Source: a bacterium (GTDB lineage: Bacteria; Campylobacterota; Campylobacteria; Campylobacterales; Sulfurimonadaceae). From it: 64,000 bases of DNA. The notes beneath the pieces were generated by a model, which ran no database searches, was not told the origin of the DNA, and saw only the letters and a list, made by a program, of their open reading frames with translations. The stretch lies in NCBI GenBank assembly GCA_018825665.1, contig JAHJEG010000015.1, positions 62,001 to 126,000 of the forward strand, given 5' to 3'. Numbering within the stretch: the first letter of the stretch is position 1; each line of letters begins with the position of its first letter. This document shows positions 43,829 through 53,337 of this stretch, piece after piece. The position numbers and the translations under genes were made by a program.

Positions 43829-43954
43829 CAATATTCACAACACTATTAATATAATCACTCAAACCCAGCACACAAAAGCCCCATGAATTGTAACTATTGC
43901 TCAGATTTTCTTTTTTAAAAAAGATATTTTAGCTACCTTTAAAAATCTTAACTG

Positions 43955-43960
43955 TATAGT
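43955..43960 (+). promoter_or_regulatory. -10 box of the ferredoxin gene
   Basis: TATAGT 26 bases before the ATG, with TAGGAGA as ribosome-binding site. Between them CCTAAA and TTTAGG form a small dyad that overlaps the ribosome-binding site. Confidence 0.45.
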
Positions 43961-43985
43961 TACCTAAACTATTTAGGAGAAGATA

Positions 43986-44345
43986 ATGGCAGTATATATT
44001 AATGATACATGTATTAACTGTGGTGCTTGTATTGACGAATGTCCAGTAGAAGCAATCGTAGATGAGGATGATAATCCAACCGGTGAAGAAATTTACTATG
44101 TATATCCAGACAAATGTGTAGAGTGTGTTGATCATCACGATGAGCCGGCATGTGCTACTGCGTGTCCAACAGAGGGATGTATCACATGGGATATGCCTTT
44201 TACTGCTGAGCATAAAGATTTCTTCGCAGGTGCTAACTATGAAGATGGTAAAAATTATGTAATGGAAGACGCTGATGCTGAAATGCCATTCCATGACAAC
44301 ATCAGTCTTGAAGATCGCAAGAATCGTGCAAACGTTATAGATTAA
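43986..44345 (+). CDS. fdxA: 2[4Fe-4S] ferredoxin
   Basis: 119 residues. First cluster motif INCGACIDECPVEA (about residues 9-22); second is CVECVDHHDEPACATACP, with eight residues between the second and third Cys, the extended loop of Allochromatium-type ferredoxins. An acidic tail follows. It carries low-potential electrons for pyruvate and 2-oxoglutarate oxidoreductases and possibly for complex I in this phylum. In Campylobacter the gene called fdxA is beside ndk, as here. Confidence 0.92.
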   Translation: MAVYINDTCINCGACIDECPVEAIVDEDDNPTGEEIYYVYPDKCVECVDHHDEPACATACPTEGCITWDMPFTAEHKDFFAGANYEDGKNYVMEDADAEMPFHDNISLEDRKNRANVID

Positions 44346-44357
44346 TATTTGATTTAG

Positions 44358-44374
44358 ACTCCCTTAAAGGGAGT
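44358..44374. terminator. Hairpin after the ferredoxin gene
   Basis: ACTCCC and GGGAGT with a 5-base loop, 13 bases after the stop codon, followed by TTTATAC. A weak rho-independent terminator. Confidence 0.5.
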
Positions 44375-44466
44375 TTATACAAGCAAAACGAGAGAAAAAC
44401 CTTCACAAAATATTCATAAAAACTCCTCTTTTTATAATTTTAAACTCATTTATACAAAAATTCCGC

Positions 44467-44472
44467 TATAAT
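44467..44472 (+). promoter_or_regulatory. -10 box of the ndk-yceD-rpmF-plsX-fabH operon
   Basis: TATAAT preceded by CGC, 35 bases before the ndk ATG, in T-rich surroundings. TAGGAGA is the ribosome-binding site. Confidence 0.55.
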
Positions 44473-44506
44473 CCCACTCTATTTTTTATACATACTAGGA
44501 GACTTG

Positions 44507-44920
44507 ATGGAAAGAACACTATCAATAATAAAGCCAGATGCAGTAGCAAAGGGTGTTATCGGTAAGATTTTAGATCGTTTTGAGAGTAATGGTCTTAAAA
44601 TTGCAGCAACAAGAAAAATGCAACTTTCTCGTGGTGACGCTGAAGCATTCTATGCAGTACACTCTGAGAGACCTTTTTTCAATGACTTAGTTGATTTTAT
44701 GATTAGCGGTCCTGTTGTTGTTTCAGTTTTAGAAGGCGAAAATGCAATGGCTAAGAACCGTGATCTTATGGGTGCTACTAATCCTAAAGAAGCTGAAGCC
44801 GGCACAATTCGTGCAGATTTTGCTGAAAACATAGATGCAAATGCTGTTCACGGAAGTGATTCAGTTGAAAACGCAGCTATCGAAATTGCATTCTTTTTCT
44901 CTGAGAGAGAAATTTCATAA
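44507..44920 (+). CDS. ndk: Nucleoside diphosphate kinase
   Basis: 137 residues, normal for the family. It balances NTP pools by ping-pong phosphate transfer. The active-site His is in [12 protein letters not shown] near residue 116; the N-terminal [15 protein letters not shown] is also conserved. A TTG at 44504 precedes the ATG at 44507; the ATG is better spaced from TAGGAGA. It begins an operon with yceD, rpmF, plsX and fabH. Confidence 0.97.
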   Translation: MERTLSIIKPDAVAKGVIGKILDRFESNGLKIAATRKMQLSRGDAEAFYAVHSERPFFNDLVDFMISGPVVVSVLEGENAMAKNRDLMGATNPKEAEAGTIRADFAENIDANAVHGSDSVENAAIEIAFFFSEREIS

Positions 44921-44926
44921 TTCATT

Positions 44927-45283
44927 ATGAAACTTTCGCTTAGAAAAGTAGGCAAAACACCATTAGATTTTGAAGTCAAATCTAAGGAAATAACTTTTAA
45001 AGGTTATTTAGAGTATCATGCTGGCAAATTGATTTTGCTAAAAGCACATTTAAGCGGCATAATTGATACCGAGTGTAACATATGTGCCAAAGAGATTAAA
45101 TTACCAGTGGATGAAGAGATAGAATTTTTTATCTCCGATGGAATTTATGAAGATCAAAACGATATCGAACTCGATGTTGTCGAATCTTTAGACTCTCAAG
45201 TGGACCTAGATGAACTTTTGGCTTCAGAAATTGAGCTATTAAAGAGTGACTATTATCGTTGCGAAGAGTGTCAGGAATCTTAA
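44927..45283 (+). CDS. yceD: DUF177/YceD-family protein
   Basis: 118 residues. The family is found beside rpmF throughout bacteria and has been linked to 23S rRNA accumulation in plants and bacteria. Here CNIC (about residue 50-53) and CEEC (near the end) provide two Cys pairs, perhaps for zinc. It starts 6 bases after ndk and ends 93 bases before rpmF. Confidence 0.9.
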   Translation: MKLSLRKVGKTPLDFEVKSKEITFKGYLEYHAGKLILLKAHLSGIIDTECNICAKEIKLPVDEEIEFFISDGIYEDQNDIELDVVESLDSQVDLDELLASEIELLKSDYYRCEECQES

Positions 45284-45376
45284 AAATAGATTTTTGATTG
45301 AATAAATTGACTCAGTGAGTCTAAATTTAGTGACCACAGCGGTCTAAGTGAAATAAAAAAAAGAAAGGATAAAAAA

Positions 45377-45526
45377 ATGGCAGTACCTAAAAGAAGAGTA
45401 TCCCACTCTCGTTCAGCAAAAAGAAGAACGCACTACAAAATTTCTTTAGCTCGTCCAGTTAAAGACAAAGATGGAACATATAAACTTCCACACCATATTA
45501 ACCCTACTACTGGTGAGTATAAATAG
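45377..45526 (+). CDS. rpmF: 50S ribosomal protein L32
   Basis: 49 residues, starting [20 protein letters not shown], the invariant L32 N-terminus. AAAGGA lies upstream of the ATG. The zinc-binding Cys pairs of many L32 proteins are absent, so this is the Cys-free (C-minus) form. The plsX start follows after three bases. Confidence 0.97.
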   Translation: MAVPKRRVSHSRSAKRRTHYKISLARPVKDKDGTYKLPHHINPTTGEYK

Positions 45527-45529
45527 TCA

Positions 45530-46528
45530 ATGGTGAAAATCGCTATTGATGCAATGGGCGGGGACTTCGGTCCTGGGCCGATTGTTAAGGGTTGTGTTCA
45601 AGCATTGAAAAAAAAATTGTTTACACCTATATTGGTAGGTAAAAAATCAGAAATTTTACCTCTGTTACCAAAAAGTTATAGAGATAAGATTTTAATTGTA
45701 GATACTGATGATGTAATCTCAATGAGTGATGCTGCTACGGATGCTGTAAAAAGAAAAGAAAGTACCATTTACAAAGCAATTGAACTTGTAAAAAACGGTG
45801 AAGCCGATGGTTTGGTCTCTGCCGGACACAGTGGGGCAACGATGACATTAGCCACGCTTAAGCTCGGGCGCTTGCAACATGTATTGCGTCCTGCGCTTGT
45901 GACACTTATGCCTACTAAAACAGGTCGCCGTTCAGTTGTCCTTGATGTAGGTGCCAATGTAGACTCCAAGCCGGAACATTTGGTTCAGTTCGCTGTTATG
46001 GGCGGGTGCTATGCTGAGGATGTCTTAAAGATTAAAGATCCAAGCATAGGTATGCTGGCAAACGGTGAAGAAGACTCAAAAGGGAACGATGTCACTAAAG
46101 CAGCGCATAAAATGCTCAAAGGCTACAAAGGCTACAAGGGTAATGTCGAAGGCAGTGATATTTTTAACGGAAGTTGTGACGTAATCACTTGTGACGGCTT
46201 TGTCGGAAATCTTGTACTAAAAGCTGCCGAAGGTGTAGCTTCGACAATCAGTATTTTGATCAAAGATTATATAAGAAAATCTCCGGTTGCTATTACCGGG
46301 GCACTTTTAATGAGAAAAGTGTTTAAGCTCCTTAAAAAACAGATTGATTATTCTGAAATCGGCGGAGCTCCACTTATTGGAATCAAAGGCTGTGTGATCG
46401 TAGGTCACGGTAAAAGTGATGCAAGAGCAATTGAAAATGCAATTTATCAATCTATAAACTACGTTAATACCGGTGTAAATGAACATATCATTTCAAGATT
46501 AGGGCAGTTGAAAGAAAAGGAAAACTAA
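45530..46528 (+). CDS. plsX: Phosphate acyltransferase PlsX
   Basis: 332 residues. It converts acyl-ACP to acyl-phosphate, the first step of phospholipid synthesis by the PlsX/PlsY route. [18 protein letters not shown] (5-22), [10 protein letters not shown] (about 97-106) and the [15 protein letters not shown] region (about 223-237) are typical. It overlaps fabH by one base (TAATG). Confidence 0.97.
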   Translation: MVKIAIDAMGGDFGPGPIVKGCVQALKKKLFTPILVGKKSEILPLLPKSYRDKILIVDTDDVISMSDAATDAVKRKESTIYKAIELVKNGEADGLVSAGHSGATMTLATLKLGRLQHVLRPALVTLMPTKTGRRSVVLDVGANVDSKPEHLVQFAVMGGCYAEDVLKIKDPSIGMLANGEEDSKGNDVTKAAHKMLKGYKGYKGNVEGSDIFNGSCDVITCDGFVGNLVLKAAEGVASTISILIKDYIRKSPVAITGALLMRKVFKLLKKQIDYSEIGGAPLIGIKGCVIVGHGKSDARAIENAIYQSINYVNTGVNEHIISRLGQLKEKEN

Positions 46529-47526
46529 TGGCTTATGCAGCTTTTCGTTCTATTGGTGCGTATGCCCCGAAAAAAATTTTAACAAATGAAGATTTGTCCA
46601 AGATGGTGGATACTTCAGATGACTGGATTGTTAAAAGAACCGGGATTAAAGAGCGTCATATTGCAGCTAAAGATGAAACAACCAGTGATATGGGGGTTCA
46701 AGCTGCAAAAAAAGCCATAGAGAGAAGCGGCATTCATCCAAATGAGATCGATATGGTTGTCTGTGCGACAATCAGTCCTGATTATTTTTGTATGCCATCG
46801 ACCGCTACTATCATTTCAAACAAACTGGGGCTGGGTAATGTGACTGCATTTGATATATCTGCAGCATGTACCGGATTTGTCTATATTCTTTCCATCGCAA
46901 AAGCATTTATAGAATCCGGAATGAAAAAAAATGTTTTGATAATCGGTGCTGAAAAACTTTCCGCAATAACGGACTATACTGACAGAGGTACCTGTATTTT
47001 GTTTGGTGATGGTGCCGGAGCCGCAGTTATCAGTGCAACAGAGAATAAAGATGAAGCTATCATTGATATACATACGGGCGCAGACGGAACGTATGCTGAC
47101 CTGCTGATGACTCCAAACGGCGGAACAGGCTCACCTCATGATTCTTTGGAGCTTGAGGCTGGGGCATGTTTTATGCAGATGAAAGGAAATGAGACCTTCA
47201 AGGTCGCGGTCCGTACGCTTACAAAAGATGTTGTAGAGATTTTGAATGACAATAATATTGAAAGTTCAAAGATAGACCATTTTGTTCCGCATCAGGCTAA
47301 CTACAGAATTATTAAAGCAGTTGGCGATGCACTGAAGATGAGAGATGAGCAGGTCGTTTTAACTGTAGGAAAATTTGGAAATACCTCAGGTGCTTCCATA
47401 CCGATGGCTATCAACGAGGTGTATGAAAGCGGTTCTCTAAAAGCCGGAGAACTAATGCTCCTGGATGCTTTTGGCGGTGGACTGACATGGGGAAGTGCTC
47501 TAGTCCCTTTCTCTCCGCTAAAATAA
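46528..47526 (+). CDS. fabH: 3-oxoacyl-ACP synthase III
   Basis: 332 residues. It starts fatty-acid synthesis by condensing acetyl-CoA with malonyl-ACP. The Cys-His-Asn triad is present: Cys in [13 protein letters not shown] (about residue 112), His in [10 protein letters not shown] (about 253), Asn in [10 protein letters not shown] (about 283). It ends the operon and is followed by a good hairpin. Confidence 0.97.
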   Translation: MAYAAFRSIGAYAPKKILTNEDLSKMVDTSDDWIVKRTGIKERHIAAKDETTSDMGVQAAKKAIERSGIHPNEIDMVVCATISPDYFCMPSTATIISNKLGLGNVTAFDISAACTGFVYILSIAKAFIESGMKKNVLIIGAEKLSAITDYTDRGTCILFGDGAGAAVISATENKDEAIIDIHTGADGTYADLLMTPNGGTGSPHDSLELEAGACFMQMKGNETFKVAVRTLTKDVVEILNDNNIESSKIDHFVPHQANYRIIKAVGDALKMRDEQVVLTVGKFGNTSGASIPMAINEVYESGSLKAGELMLLDAFGGGLTWGSALVPFSPLK

Positions 47527-47535
47527 ACTTTTCTG

Positions 47536-47559
47536 CCAAATTTCTCCCTTGAAATTTGG
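47536..47559. terminator. Bidirectional hairpin between fabH and the HIT gene
   Basis: CCAAATTTC and GAAATTTGG form a perfect 9-bp stem with a 6-base loop, 10 bases after the fabH stop. It lies between convergent genes and can serve both strands. Confidence 0.65.
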
Positions 47560-47591
47560 TTCTATCACAGCAGCTTACAAATTTTACAAAA

Positions 47592-47960
47592 CTACATTAT
47601 ACTTAGAGCATTAAAAACTCTTTTATGAAAATCATCTTCATTTGGCAGATGCAAATCGGAATCTCTTAGTTTTTCTCCCCACATAGGGTTTGGAAAATAA
47701 CTGTCTTTTTCAAATCTCGCCATCACATGTATATGTACTCTTGGAAGAATATTGGCGAATGAAGCCATATTGATTTTTTTTGGATGGTAGTAGTGTTTCA
47801 TCTCATATTCTACTACATCGTAAACACTCCATAACCTTTTTCTTAGTTCTTTTGGAATATCCCCAAGTTCTTTGTACGGTTCTTTGGTAAATATTTTAAG
47901 CCAAGGTATTTCACTTTCGTGAGTTTCTATGTATATTTCCGAGTCCTCATATATCAGCAT
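47592..47960 (-). CDS. HIT-family (histidine triad) protein
   Basis: 122 residues, the length of small HIT hydrolases. The triad motif is VHIHVMARF (about residues 75-83), a variant of HxHxHxx with the first position moved. Members hydrolyse nucleotide-P bonds of AMP derivatives. GAGGAAA lies upstream of the ATG. It sits between fabH and the DEAD-box helicase with no operon partner. Confidence 0.82.
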   Translation of the reverse strand: MLIYEDSEIYIETHESEIPWLKIFTKEPYKELGDIPKELRKRLWSVYDVVEYEMKHYYHPKKINMASFANILPRVHIHVMARFEKDSYFPNPMWGEKLRDSDLHLPNEDDFHKRVFNALSIM

Positions 47961-48052
47961 CGTATTTCCTCTTACATGTGAGTTTGTTGTTGATGATAAT
48001 TATAACTAGTTAATTTGAAAGTAGATTTATATGCTTTGCAGATAGCGAAGAA

Positions 48053-48072
48053 AGGGGGGAAATCTTCTCCCC
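48053..48072 (-). terminator. Hairpin after the DEAD-box helicase gene
   Basis: On the minus strand GGGGA and TCCCC form a short stem followed by CCTTTCTT, about 25 bases after the stop codon at 48097. It is weak but well placed. Confidence 0.4.
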
Positions 48073-48096
48073 GGAAGGAGGAAAAGTTTGTTGGAT

Positions 48097-49620
48097 TTAG
48101 TCTCTGTGTCTTGGACGTGAGCTTCTGTTTCTGTCTCTGTGCCCGCCTGTAGATGCACCGGCACCACCCGAACGGCTTCTGTTTCTGTCTCTGCTTCCTC
48201 CGCCGCCGCTTCTGCTTCTGTGTCCGCCTCTGCCGCGGTTTCCGCCACGGTTAGCCGCACGCTCTAAAATAGCTTCTAATCTATCAGCAGGAATACCGAT
48301 GTTGTTTGGTCCTTTTATCTCTTGATTGTCTAAAAGCATAGAGATAAGTTTGTAGGCCATTTTTTCTTCATCAATATCTTCACGAAGCAGGTCTAAAACT
48401 TTGTGTGCTTCATCATAGATATGCTGATCCTCGATTTTGCTTACAAGCGCAGTGATTGTAGTTTTTCGAAGATCATTTTTACTAGGAACAAAAGCATGGT
48501 TCATAGAAGTACCCACTTTTGATTTGATACGCTGAAGTTCTTTAAACTCTATCGGAGTTAAAAGTGTGATTGCTTTACCTTTAGTTCCTGCACGACCTGT
48601 TCTGCCTATACGGTGAACATAAGATTCAGGGTCAAAAGGGATATGGTAGTTAAATACATGTGAAATATTGTCTACGTGTATACCGCGGGCTGCAACATCG
48701 GTTGCAACCAAGACTTGCACAGAGTTGTTTTTAAAACCTCTGATTACGTTTTCTCTTTGTCTTTGCTCCATATCTCCATGAAGGCCGTTTGCCAAATAAC
48801 CGGCATTTGATAAAACGTTTGAAAGTCTGTCTACTTCACTTTTTGTTCTACAGAATACTACAGACTTCTTAGTTTCTTCTGAGTCCATAAGACGGATGAT
48901 AGCATCATCTCTCTCTGATTCTTCGATAACATAGTAGAGTTGTTCTATATCCGTATTTGTAGTCTCACCTTTAGTGATTGATACAAATTCAGGATTGTCT
49001 AAAATTCTAGATGCCAGAGTCTTGATAGGCTGAGGCATAGTCGCAGAGAATAAAAGTGTCTGACGGTTTGTTGGAAGATATGAAAAAATTTCATTGATAT
49101 CATCCAAAAATCCCATGTCAAGCATTTCATCGGCTTCATCCAGAACAACCATGCTTGGAATGAAATCTTTGATCATCCCTTTTTTCAGGATATCCAAAAG
49201 ACGACCAGGAGTCGCAACAACTACGCTCGCACCTCTTTTGATTAAATCCAGTTGGCGCGTATACGAGCTGCCGCCATAGATAGTTACTGTTTTTATCCCA
49301 AGGTTTCTTCCATATTTGAAAAGTTCATCAGAAACCTGAGTAGCGAGTTCACGTGTGGGTGTAATAACTAAGACTTCAACTCCGCCTTTATTGTGCATAT
49401 TGTTAAGTGCCGGAAGTCCAAAAGCAGCTGTTTTACCTGTTCCTGTATGTGCTTGACCTACCATGTCGCGACCTGCTAAAACGATAGGGATTGCAGAGGC
49501 TTGAATAGGACTTGGAACTACGAAACCAGCTTCTTTGATACTGCGAAGTATCTCTTTTTTTAAACCTAAATCATCAAATGTGATTACTTTTTCTTCTTGT
49601 TGTGCATTATCTTGCATCAT
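48097..49620 (-). CDS. DEAD-box RNA helicase with RG-rich tail
   Basis: 507 residues with all motifs of the family: Q motif SPIQASAIPI, motif I AHTGTGKTAAF, motif II VLDEADEMLDMGF, motif III FSATMPQ, and HRIGRTGRAG in the second RecA domain. The C-terminal 55 residues are a low-complexity Arg/Gly/Ser tail (RGGHRSRSGG and similar), typical of RhlE/CsdA-type helicases that bind RNA loosely. It unwinds structured mRNA or assembling ribosomes, often in the cold. Alternative ATGs at 49620 and 49617 are equal. Confidence 0.93.
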   Translation of the reverse strand: MMQDNAQQEEKVITFDDLGLKKEILRSIKEAGFVVPSPIQASAIPIVLAGRDMVGQAHTGTGKTAAFGLPALNNMHNKGGVEVLVITPTRELATQVSDELFKYGRNLGIKTVTIYGGSSYTRQLDLIKRGASVVVATPGRLLDILKKGMIKDFIPSMVVLDEADEMLDMGFLDDINEIFSYLPTNRQTLLFSATMPQPIKTLASRILDNPEFVSITKGETTNTDIEQLYYVIEESERDDAIIRLMDSEETKKSVVFCRTKSEVDRLSNVLSNAGYLANGLHGDMEQRQRENVIRGFKNNSVQVLVATDVAARGIHVDNISHVFNYHIPFDPESYVHRIGRTGRAGTKGKAITLLTPIEFKELQRIKSKVGTSMNHAFVPSKNDLRKTTITALVSKIEDQHIYDEAHKVLDLLREDIDEEKMAYKLISMLLDNQEIKGPNNIGIPADRLEAILERAANRGGNRGRGGHRSRSGGGGSRDRNRSRSGGAGASTGGHRDRNRSSRPRHRD

Positions 49621-49764
49621 GTACCTTTGATAAGGAGATGATACAAAACGTATACCTTCCCCTAGAAATATTTGTCGAATTATACCCGAATAAAGCTAGA
49701 TTTAAATTAAACTGACAAATATTTAAAATTATTTAAGTTTATAATGTGTAAAATGGCTATCAAT

Positions 49765-51936
49765 TTATAAATTTTTATAGACTTTAATACAGTTTCTTCC
49801 GCTTTTTTTCGCTTCATACAAGGCTTTGTCCGCTCTGTCGAGTATTGTTTTTAGCTCGGTTTCATTCTTGTAATCAAATATCGAAATACCGATGCTCGCC
49901 GTATATTTGAGGGTATCTCCATTTATTTTCATTTCAGAATTATTGATTTTTTCAAGCAGCCTTCCGGCAAAGAGCAGGGCATTTTCTTCATTGGTCTGCG
50001 CAAGCATAATGACAAACTCTTCTCCGCCGATTCTAGCTACCGTATCGATATTCCTTATGGCATCCTTGCAGATATTCGCAAAATGTTTTAAAACATCATC
50101 CCCTGCGGCATGTCCATAGGTGTCGTTAATATTTTTAAAATAGTCCAAATCGAGCAAGAGGAAGCTAAGGTCTGTTTTGTATCTGCTTGAGCGTGCCAGT
50201 TCTGTTTTTGCAAGTTGCTCAAATTTTCTGCGGTTTGTGGTTTTTGTCAGGTAATCCAAAAATGCGGCCGTTTCAAGTTTTGCATTTTCTCTTTCGTGGT
50301 TTTTAATCTCGATCTCTTTTTTATTGAGATAAAGCTGTCTGTATATATCGCCCTTGAGAAGCTTGAGTCTTGTGAGTTCATAAGCATCGTGTATTTTTGC
50401 GATATCATCTTTTGTGCGTAGTTTGATAAGTCTGAAATTCCTTCCCCCTTTGGAGAGATCTATCATCGCATTTGTCAACTCATCAATCTGTTTTTGGGTA
50501 CTTGCTCTGAAAATATATAAAAGAGCGAGTGTAATAAAGGCGATACCCGATAGATAAAGCATCAGTACAATAAAATCATCCACAGTCCGGTTTATCTCAT
50601 CCTGGATTGTCGTTTCAAGCTCTTGTATCAACTCTTTTTCAAAACTGTATATCTTATTTATATATTGGGATATTGCCAAAAACCAGGCTTTTGAATCCAA
50701 ATCCTGCATATCTCTATTTTTCATTTTCTCCTCATAGGATACAACTGTTTTTTCCGGATTTGACTTTTGAATCTCTTTATAGATCTCAATATATTTTTTT
50801 GAGGATGTGTGCTCAAGTTTATGGAGCAGTATCTCTTTGGCATTGAGCAGCTGGATAAAGGCTATGAAGTCTTCATTTGCAGTGTCTTTTTTTTCTATGA
50901 GTATGGTTCCGTAGGCCCTTTTTAAACCTATCTGCTCCTTGTAGTGCAAAATATTTGAGAGGGTATCAAGCGTAGCGGATATTTTTTTATTAAGATTGAA
51001 TATCTCTATTTTTGAAGTAATGTCAATTATATTTTCAACAATGCCTCTGTAATAGACAATCATTTCGGATTGGGAAATTTCCCTCTTGTCTATGCGGCTT
51101 CTAAAATCATCTAAGCTTATGATTTCAGAATGAAACCTGTGTATGCATGTGTGTATGGATGCGAGTTTATCAGGATTAATTGTTTGTATTTTACCGGCAA
51201 AGGCTTTTATGTTTTTATCCACATCTTTTCTCTGTTCTTGCAAAGAAAGTTCAAACTTGGAGTGCTCTGAACTCAGGTGACCGCTGCTTAGACCCCGCTC
51301 TGCCTGCAGGCTGTGCGTAAGCTCGCTGATATCATAGATGATAGAGCTTAGACGAGAAGTGTCTTTGATATTGGTATAATTGTTGTAATAACCATAGAGA
51401 ATAAAATAACTTAAAATAAACATTCCGCTTAAAGGGATAAAAACAGATAAAAAGATACGTTTATTGAAGCTTAAAATATCCGTAGTCTTGCTTATCACGC
51501 ATTTTAAAAAGGATCTTTTGCCCTCTTGCATTTGTTTGCAATTACGATTTTTCAGCGTTTCAATGATTTGCATATCTTCGTTGATGATATGGTTTACAAG
51601 CCAATCTGTTAAAAATGCAGCAATCTCCTGCGCTCCGGCATAATCCTTTGCATGAAAAAATTTCTCTTTTATTTCGGGCACTTTTGCGGCAAAACTGTCG
51701 TGCTGTTTTTTGTGCTCCTCAATATCCTGATACTTGTTTTGCTGCATATAAAGTTCTTCTCTTGCAAAATGAAGCGAAACATATTCGTTTAAATCGGAGA
51801 ATATGCCCTCGAGTACATCCTCCGTTGCATTCTCATCAATGGCTTTGGAGAGCCTATTGATAATTTCCAAGAGTTTTTTATGGTCCTCATCAATCGCTTT
51901 TACGCCAAGACTCAGGCCGTCGTTCCATTCCAGCAT
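49765..51936 (-). CDS. Hemerythrin-NIT-GGDEF sensor diguanylate cyclase
   Basis: 723 residues from the ATG at 51936 (GAGGT upstream; an in-frame ATG 120 bases earlier adds sequence unlike the family). Domains: bacteriohemerythrin (1-130) with the metal ligands in IDEDHKKLL, HFAREELYM, HKKQHDSF and HIINEDMQ; membrane helix near 155-175; a periplasmic nitrate/nitrite-sensing (NIT)-like helical domain starting with LQAERGLSSGHL (about 210-221); a second helix near 455-475; GGDEF with RIGGEEF. It probably couples oxygen or nitrogen oxides to c-di-GMP synthesis. Confidence 0.88.
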   Translation of the reverse strand: MLEWNDGLSLGVKAIDEDHKKLLEIINRLSKAIDENATEDVLEGIFSDLNEYVSLHFAREELYMQQNKYQDIEEHKKQHDSFAAKVPEIKEKFFHAKDYAGAQEIAAFLTDWLVNHIINEDMQIIETLKNRNCKQMQEGKRSFLKCVISKTTDILSFNKRIFLSVFIPLSGMFILSYFILYGYYNNYTNIKDTSRLSSIIYDISELTHSLQAERGLSSGHLSSEHSKFELSLQEQRKDVDKNIKAFAGKIQTINPDKLASIHTCIHRFHSEIISLDDFRSRIDKREISQSEMIVYYRGIVENIIDITSKIEIFNLNKKISATLDTLSNILHYKEQIGLKRAYGTILIEKKDTANEDFIAFIQLLNAKEILLHKLEHTSSKKYIEIYKEIQKSNPEKTVVSYEEKMKNRDMQDLDSKAWFLAISQYINKIYSFEKELIQELETTIQDEINRTVDDFIVLMLYLSGIAFITLALLYIFRASTQKQIDELTNAMIDLSKGGRNFRLIKLRTKDDIAKIHDAYELTRLKLLKGDIYRQLYLNKKEIEIKNHERENAKLETAAFLDYLTKTTNRRKFEQLAKTELARSSRYKTDLSFLLLDLDYFKNINDTYGHAAGDDVLKHFANICKDAIRNIDTVARIGGEEFVIMLAQTNEENALLFAGRLLEKINNSEMKINGDTLKYTASIGISIFDYKNETELKTILDRADKALYEAKKSGRNCIKVYKNL

Positions 51937-52043
51937 TTTAAAATACCTCACACTATAATACTTTATTATAGAGCAAAAGCCCATTGAAGGAACTAAAAGA
52001 GATGTCAATCTGCAAGATAAATTGCCATCTAACAGATATGTAG

Positions 52044-52049
52044 TATAAT
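52044..52049 (+). promoter_or_regulatory. -10 box of rmuC
   Basis: TATAAT 26 bases before the GTG start of rmuC, in the 138-base region shared with the divergent hemerythrin gene. AGGATGG serves as ribosome-binding site and overlaps a copy of the GGCATGTGG repeat. Confidence 0.5.
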
Positions 52050-52074
52050 TTATCAACTAATTTCAGGATGGCAT

Positions 52075-53337
52075 GTGGATTTATATTTGATACTATTGAT
52101 ATTTATAGGTGCAACGGTTTTAGTCTTGGTCTTTATGTATCTCAAGCAGAGAGACACTCTGATACATGTGTATTCTCTTCATGAGAATCTGCTTGCCCGA
52201 AACAAAGAGCTTGAGGAGAGAATACATGAACATAAACGTGATTATGCAGTGTTGCATTCCAGGTTTGTGAGCGAATCCGATGCCTCAAAAGAAAAACTGG
52301 AAATTTTAAGAAATGCCAAAGAGGAACTGGGTAAAGAGTTTGTGGTGCTGGCAAATAAGATATTTGAGGATAAAACAAAACAGTTTGATCATACGCACAA
52401 AGAGCAGTTTGAGATGCTCCTAAAACCGTTTCGCGAGCAGATCACGAATTTTTCACTTCAGTCAAAGGAGCAGTTTACCACCGAGTTAAAAGACAGGCAC
52501 CTTTTAAAAGATGAATTGGACAGACTAAAACAGATGAATGAACAACTCTCGCAGGATGCGCTTAATCTTACAAAAGCGCTCAAGGGAGAAAATAAGACCC
52601 AGGGCAACTGGGGGGAGATGGTGCTTGAGAGAATACTCGAAGAATCCGGCCTTAGAAAAGGGTTTGAATATGAAACACAGGCAACACTCAAATCCGATGA
52701 TGGGAAGATCTACAGACCTGATGTCATTATCCACATGCCACAGGAGAGAGATATCATTATAGACTCCAAAGTCTCTCTTTTGGCGTATGAAAGATTTATA
52801 AGCAAAGAGGACCCACATGCCAAGTCTCAGGCACTCAAAGAACATATTTCAAGTATTTCCGGGCATATCAAAGGGCTCAGTGAAAAAAAATATGAAAAAC
52901 TTGAGGGGGTGAAAACCTTGGATTTCGTACTCTTGTTTATGCCCATAGAGGGGGCTTTTTTGCTTGCTCTTGAACAAGACGGAGAATTTTTCAAGAGGGC
53001 CTATGCAAACAACATCCTTGTCGTTTCCCCCTCAACTTTGCTAGTGACCCTGAGAACCATTGAGCATATCTGGAGAACACAAAGACAAGAGGAACATGCA
53101 AAACGCATAGCCGATGAGGCTGAAGCGATGTATGACAAACTTGTCCTTTTTGTAAATGAGATGCAAAACATAGGCAGTAATATACAAAAAACGCAGAGCT
53201 CTTACAATAATGCCATGAAAAGGTTAAAGTCGGGGCGAGGCAATGTGATACAAAGGGCCGAGAATATGAAAGAGCTGGGCCTGCGACCCAAAAAGACTCT
53301 CTCTATAAAAAGTGAGGATACCGATGAAGGTGAATGA
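52075..53337 (+). CDS. rmuC: DNA recombination protein RmuC
   Basis: 420 residues: N-terminal membrane anchor (about 2-20), coiled coil (about 30-180), then the endonuclease-like core with GNWGEMVLERILEESGL (about 179-195), DVIIHMP and IIDSKVSL. RmuC limits inversions at short inverted repeats. The start is GTG at 52075, inside the repeat GGCATGTGG (52070-52078). Three repeat copies lie in or at this gene. The 3' end overlaps the histidine kinase by 14 bases. Confidence 0.9.
   Translation: MDLYLILLIFIGATVLVLVFMYLKQRDTLIHVYSLHENLLARNKELEERIHEHKRDYAVLHSRFVSESDASKEKLEILRNAKEELGKEFVVLANKIFEDKTKQFDHTHKEQFEMLLKPFREQITNFSLQSKEQFTTELKDRHLLKDELDRLKQMNEQLSQDALNLTKALKGENKTQGNWGEMVLERILEESGLRKGFEYETQATLKSDDGKIYRPDVIIHMPQERDIIIDSKVSLLAYERFISKEDPHAKSQALKEHISSISGHIKGLSEKKYEKLEGVKTLDFVLLFMPIEGAFLLALEQDGEFFKRAYANNILVVSPSTLLVTLRTIEHIWRTQRQEEHAKRIADEAEAMYDKLVLFVNEMQNIGSNIQKTQSSYNNAMKRLKSGRGNVIQRAENMKELGLRPKKTLSIKSEDTDEGE

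Noticed and set aside
44157-44165. GGCATGTGC in the ferredoxin gene as a repeat copy
   Set aside because: The following bases do not match, and it encodes the conserved cluster-binding A-C-A-T-A-C residues, so protein constraint explains it.
48097-48260. Separate reading frames in the Arg/Gly/Ser-rich region
   Set aside because: They are out-of-frame readings of the low-complexity tail of the DEAD-box helicase.
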